From JBCCSZ01 sp039199225 (GTDB lineage Bacteria; Bacteroidota; Bacteroidia; Chitinophagales; Saprospiraceae), in assembly GCA_039199225.1 (NCBI GenBank), contig JBCCSZ010000076.1:1-26806 (forward strand): 26,806 nt of DNA, read 5' to 3'. Positions within the stretch are counted from its first letter, which is position 1. Every line of letters starts with the position of its first letter. Below the pieces are notes generated by a model. The model did not search any database and was not told the origin of the DNA. It saw only the letters and a program-made list of their open reading frames with translations. The position numbers and the translations under genes were made by a program. This document shows positions 23,506-26,806 of the stretch, piece by piece.

Positions 23506-24318
23506 TTATAAGTAAAAAACAGCCACCTCTGCCCTCGCCCCAAAACGAAACGGCAGCACACTCGTACCGATGCCCTTGGAAACAAACAAATCCAAACCTT
23601 CTTCGCGATACCAGCCTTTCACATAGCGACCACTGCCGTTGGGCTTGAAGGGTGCAAAACCCAGTAGGTTGATTTGTCCACCATGGGTATGGCCAGAGAG
23701 AATCAGATCGATTTTTTCACTTCCTTTTTCCAATGCGATGCGGTCGCGATGGGCCGGACAATGGGTCAGTACGATGTGGTAATCCGACGCTTTGAGTTGG
23801 CGGATGGCCTGCTGATAGTCCGCCTTGCCGCCAACGAGGTCATCGATACCTGTTATGGCGACAGAGCGATTGCGCACCTGATACTGTCGACTTCGGTTGA
23901 TGAGGAGCGTACAATTTTGCCGGCGGTAGAGGGTTTTGAGCTTGTCCAGATCAACACCGCCCCAGTATTCCCAATTGCCTAGAATGGCAACTTTGGGGAT
24001 GCTCAGGTTGAGACTCTCCAAAAAGGTTTCTAGGAGAGGCAGGTTCTCTTTGTCATCAATGGCATCACCGGTAATGACAATCAGGTCGGGCTGTAAGTTG
24101 TTGATCTTATCAACGAGCAAGCGGTGTTTCCATTTGATGCCCTTCAGGTGTAAGTCTGATAGCTGCAAAATGCTGACAGCTCCTTCTCGCTTATCGGCCA
24201 GTAAAAACTCTTTCAGCTCGATAAAAAAACGTTCGATGAACAGCGCATTTACCAGCAGTAAGCCAAGCGTTGTGAGCAAGCCACTGAAGATAAATTTACG
24301 TCTGGAAATCTTATTCAT
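23506..24318 (-). CDS. Membrane-anchored calcineurin-like metallophosphoesterase (YkuE/YaeI type)
   Basis: 270 aa. The Tat-like N-terminus SRRKFIFSG (5-13) precedes a hydrophobic helix (about 10-30), so the enzyme is probably attached to the outer face of the inner membrane. Metal-site motifs are in order: SDLHLKG (54-60), GDAIDD (84-89), GNWEYW (114-119), LTHCPAH (185-190) and GHTHGG (209-214). Trp in GNWE replaces the usual His of GNHE, a known trait of the YaeI/YkuE branch. Candidates for the substrate are lipid or nucleotide diphosphates, including UDP-diacylglucosamine, but the sequence does not decide. Its ATG follows the aminotransferase stop by one base (TAG-T-ATG), so the genes are translationally coupled. 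Confidence 0.92.
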   Translation of the reverse strand: MNKISRRKFIFSGLLTTLGLLLVNALFIERFFIELKEFLLADKREGAVSILQLSDLHLKGIKWKHRLLVDKINNLQPDLIVITGDAIDDKENLPLLETFLESLNLSIPKVAILGNWEYWGGVDLDKLKTLYRRQNCTLLINRSRQYQVRNRSVAITGIDDLVGGKADYQQAIRQLKASDYHIVLTHCPAHRDRIALEKGSEKIDLILSGHTHGGQINLLGFAPFKPNGSGRYVKGWYREEGLDLFVSKGIGTSVLPFRFGARAEVAVFYL

Positions 24319-24319
24319 A

Positions 24320-26806
24320 CTAGATCATTTGCAAGACCAATTCCAATTCCTCCAGGAAAAAATGGACGTTTTGCTCATTGAAACACATGGGAGGCTTGAT
24401 CTTGATAACATTGTGTAGAGGTCCATCTGTACTCATCAAAATTGCTCGCTCTCGCATTTGATTAACGATGAAAGAGGCCCAATCGGCTGCTGGTTCCAAG
24501 GTTTTTCCATTTTTAACCAACTCAAACCCCAGAAATAATCCATGCCCGCGGACATCCCCTATGTAGTGGTATTTCCCTTGCAATTGACGCAATCCATTTT
24601 GTAGCATGCGACCAATGGTCAAAGCATTTTGCTGCAATCCCTCTTCCTGTACCACATCAAGTACTGCCGACCCAACCGCACAAGAAACCGGATTGCCACC
24701 AAACGTATTGAAAAATTCCATGCCATTGGCAAAAGCATCAGCAACTTCCCGGGTGCAAACAACAGCGCCCAAGGGATGGCCATTGCCAATGGGCTTACCC
24801 ATCGTTACAATATCTGGCACCACTCCTTGTAGCTCAAAAGCCCAAAAATGCTCTCCAACACGCCCAAATCCAGTTTGCACCTCATCCACAATACAAATAC
24901 CGCCCGCCTGACGAACATGCGAAAAGGCCGCCTTCAAATAACCGGCCGGCAAAACCACCTGGCCACCACAACTCAGAATCCCTTCGCAAATAAAAGCTGC
25001 CGGCCGACGCCCTTGTTCCTCCATCCGCCCTATGGCCTCCCGAACAGTCTCAGCATACAGCATCCCTGCATTTGGCTTGTCTGCCCGAAAAATTCCCCGG
25101 TACGTATCCGGCATCGGGACAATGTGCGTATGCGCAGGCGCGCCACTCCCCCCTTTACCATCAAATTTGTAAGAACTAACATCAATGCAAGCGCCCGTGT
25201 TGCCATGATAGCCCACATCCACAGCCACAACATCTTGTCGCTCGGTCATCGTTTTAGCCATCCGCAACGCCAATTCATTGGCTTCGCTACCAGAGTTGAC
25301 AAAATGGACCACGCACAGCTCCTCCGGCAAGGTTGCCAGCAAGGATTCTGCGTATTGGAGTATTTGCGGATGCAGATAGCGGGTGTTGGTATTCAAGACA
25401 GCTATTTGCCGACTGGCTGCCTGCACCACTTTGGGATGTTGATGCCCGACATGCGCCACATTGTTGACCGTATCCAAAAAGCGCCGTCCTGTTTGATCGT
25501 ACAAATACTGTCGGCTGGCGCGCGGCACGATCAGCGGCTTTTGATAGGAAATGCTGAGCCCCTTGCCCAGCTTGGAACGCCGTTTTTGGAGAATGTGGTC
25601 CAAAGCCAGATTGTGTTGTCCTGCCAAATGCCGATTCAAACTTGCCAAAGCAGCCTCCGACAAAATCATCGCGGCCGGGTCGGGACAAAGGCTTTTCCAG
25701 ATTTCAGCAACCTCCGGAAAGGCAACGCCTGGAAAATCTCCTTCCTCATTCAACAGGTCCAACATCAATTGAAAATGTAGGTGAGGCGGCCAATTGCCAT
25801 TGATGGGGCGATCGCCAATCCGAGCGATGAGCTGCCCTGCAACGACGGCATCTCCCGCTTGAAGGCCCCTCAAAGAATCCTCGCTCAAATGACCATATAG
25901 GGAATAGAAAACTTGTCCGTCGGACCACTCGTGTTCCAAAATCAAGGTAGGACCGTAGTTTCTTTCGCCGATGTTGTTGTGGTTGTAGCGGACACGGCCA
26001 GGAAAGGGCGCCCGAACGGCCGTTCCGGCTGCAGCCCAGATATCTAGGCCCAGATGCACTGTTCGCCAACGCGGCCCGGCATGCCCTTTGACTTGATAGG
26101 CATCCGTTGTATAAAACGGCCGGACCTCTCCATAGCCTCCAAGCCCAATCGTCGCTTTCTGCTCCTGCAACAACCCATCGATGCGATCACAAAAGGCGTC
26201 GATCTCTTCATACTGGCTGTGATGCCCTAGGTCGAGGCTGCCAACGCTTAGGTCCAGAGCGGCCACACCTTGCCATTGAGTCTCTACGACAGGGAGAAAG
26301 TTTTGCGTGGCCATCCACTGCCGGAAGGAGGCCGCCTGTGGGCAGGGCGCCCAGCCGCAGGCGTGGCGAAAGTGGTAGTGAGCCAGCGATGGTGCGATGG
26401 TACGCAGTTGCTGCAATAAGCGCCAGGCAGGGGCCGAGCTGATTTGCAAGTATTCGTTCTCGGGTGCTTGACGAGCATTGATGGCAGAAGTCGTCACGCT
26501 CACCAGCAGTCGCAGGGCGATCAAAGGAAAAAGAATCGCTACCTCTGTTTCTTCCAAAGGATGAACCTTATGGAAACCCTCGACCACCGCCATGGTGGCA
26601 GCCATCGGATCATTTTTACCCATTGCAGCATAAGCACAAGCGATGGCCAGGTCGCAAACAATTGGTGCATGAACAGCATCGCCAAAGTCTACGGCCCCTC
26701 CGATCCGCTCTTCGCCCAATGGCCATTGTACCAATAGGTTGTAGTCATTGGCATCATTGTAAATTAGCTGTTGGCACAGGGTGTCCAGCTTCGGCTCAGC
26801 TGCTTG
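24320..26806 (-). CDS. Kinase / M23 peptidase / class III aminotransferase fusion, N-terminus cut by window edge
   Basis: 828 residues visible; the open frame runs off the right edge, so the N-terminus is missing (a TTG at 26734 is internal, not a start). Order: the end of an APH/choline-kinase-like domain (visible 1-~120; catalytic D18 and N23 within YNDANDYN, metal motif DFGD 40-43); an M23 peptidase domain (~225-350; HLGLD with H251/D255, LYGH, and HLH with H342/H344, all zinc ligands present); and a class III PLP aminotransferase (~400-828; SGSEANELALRMAK, DEVQTGFGR, PLP lysine K671 in MGKPIGNG). Relatives of the C-terminal domain include AGXT2L-type phospho-lyases, so a kinase feeding a phosphorylated amino alcohol to the PLP domain is plausible. 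The usual His of the kinase HxD motif is Tyr16 here. The gene is coupled to the phosphoesterase. Confidence 0.92.
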   Translation of the reverse strand, partial: QAAEPKLDTLCQQLIYNDANDYNLLVQWPLGEERIGGAVDFGDAVHAPIVCDLAIACAYAAMGKNDPMAATMAVVEGFHKVHPLEETEVAILFPLIALRLLVSVTTSAINARQAPENEYLQISSAPAWRLLQQLRTIAPSLAHYHFRHACGWAPCPQAASFRQWMATQNFLPVVETQWQGVAALDLSVGSLDLGHHSQYEEIDAFCDRIDGLLQEQKATIGLGGYGEVRPFYTTDAYQVKGHAGPRWRTVHLGLDIWAAAGTAVRAPFPGRVRYNHNNIGERNYGPTLILEHEWSDGQVFYSLYGHLSEDSLRGLQAGDAVVAGQLIARIGDRPINGNWPPHLHFQLMLDLLNEEGDFPGVAFPEVAEIWKSLCPDPAAMILSEAALASLNRHLAGQHNLALDHILQKRRSKLGKGLSISYQKPLIVPRASRQYLYDQTGRRFLDTVNNVAHVGHQHPKVVQAASRQIAVLNTNTRYLHPQILQYAESLLATLPEELCVVHFVNSGSEANELALRMAKTMTERQDVVAVDVGYHGNTGACIDVSSYKFDGKGGSGAPAHTHIVPMPDTYRGIFRADKPNAGMLYAETVREAIGRMEEQGRRPAAFICEGILSCGGQVVLPAGYLKAAFSHVRQAGGICIVDEVQTGFGRVGEHFWAFELQGVVPDIVTMGKPIGNGHPLGAVVCTREVADAFANGMEFFNTFGGNPVSCAVGSAVLDVVQEEGLQQNALTIGRMLQNGLRQLQGKYHYIGDVRGHGLFLGFELVKNGKTLEPAADWASFIVNQMRERAILMSTDGPLHNVIKIKPPMCFNEQNVHFFLEELELVLQMI

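Noticed and set aside
24848..25780. 310-aa plus-strand open frame opposite the aminotransferase domain
   Set aside because: Antisense shadow of a strongly conserved class III aminotransferase; rich in His, Pro and Arg with no domain.
1..26806. Search for CRISPR arrays, tRNA/rRNA genes, insertion sequences and integrases
   Set aside because: No direct-repeat arrays, cloverleaf-like genes, transposase motifs or integrase motifs were seen by eye.

Overview
The window reads as chromosomal DNA of a Bacteroidota bacterium, most likely a marine or polysaccharide-degrading member of the Saprospiria (Lewinella/Haliscomenobacter-type). The phylum call rests on a SusC/SusD pair, many lipoprotein signal peptides, A-rich translation starts instead of Shine-Dalgarno sites, and at least one good Bacteroidota-type promoter (TTTG-N18-TAnnTTTG). 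The family-level placement is inference. I see no tRNA, rRNA, CRISPR array, insertion sequence or phage gene.

Region 1 (1-9980, all minus strand) is an alginate utilisation locus. In transcription order it encodes a GntR/FadR-type repressor, a SusC-like TonB-dependent transporter, a SusD-like glycan-binding lipoprotein, a PKD-domain lipoprotein that probably binds glycan at the surface, a PL7 alginate lyase and a PL6 alginate lyase cut by the left edge. The surface lyases would release oligomers, SusD and the PKD protein would capture them, and SusC would import them. The repressor gene has a recognisable promoter with a 16-bp palindrome just downstream of the expected start site. The leader of susC and the PL7-PL6 junction carry inverted repeats that coding does not explain.

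Region 2 (10084-17365) holds a secreted protein of unknown function, a long non-coding stretch with a terminator, and then two divergent units. One is a vWA (YfbK-like) protein on the minus strand. The other is an ECF sigma factor overlapping a membrane protein that joins an anti-sigma-like N-terminus, a proline-rich span, a carboxypeptidase-regulatory-like domain and a TonB C-terminal domain. The same ~86-residue module ending in L-[SD]-E-x-V-V occurs in the SusC, vWA and TonB-domain proteins. Two PH-domain membrane proteins (YdbS/YdbT type) follow on the plus strand.

Region 3 (17378-21179) carries an isochorismatase-family hydrolase and a MATE transporter on the minus strand. Divergent from the MATE gene are a membrane-anchored three-PASTA-domain protein with no kinase domain and a matrixin-type zinc metalloprotease lipoprotein.

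Region 4 (21192-26806, all minus strand) begins transcriptionally with a kinase / M23 peptidase / class III aminotransferase fusion cut by the right edge. It is followed one base later by a membrane-anchored metallophosphoesterase and 21 bases later by a Crp/Fnr regulator. Then come an FNR-like palindrome, a small membrane protein, a DUF2147-like lipoprotein and a two-domain VOC protein. The best candidates for something undescribed are the sigma/anti-sigma-TonB/vWA signalling cluster, the PASTA-matrixin pair and the tripartite fusion protein with its coupled neighbours.
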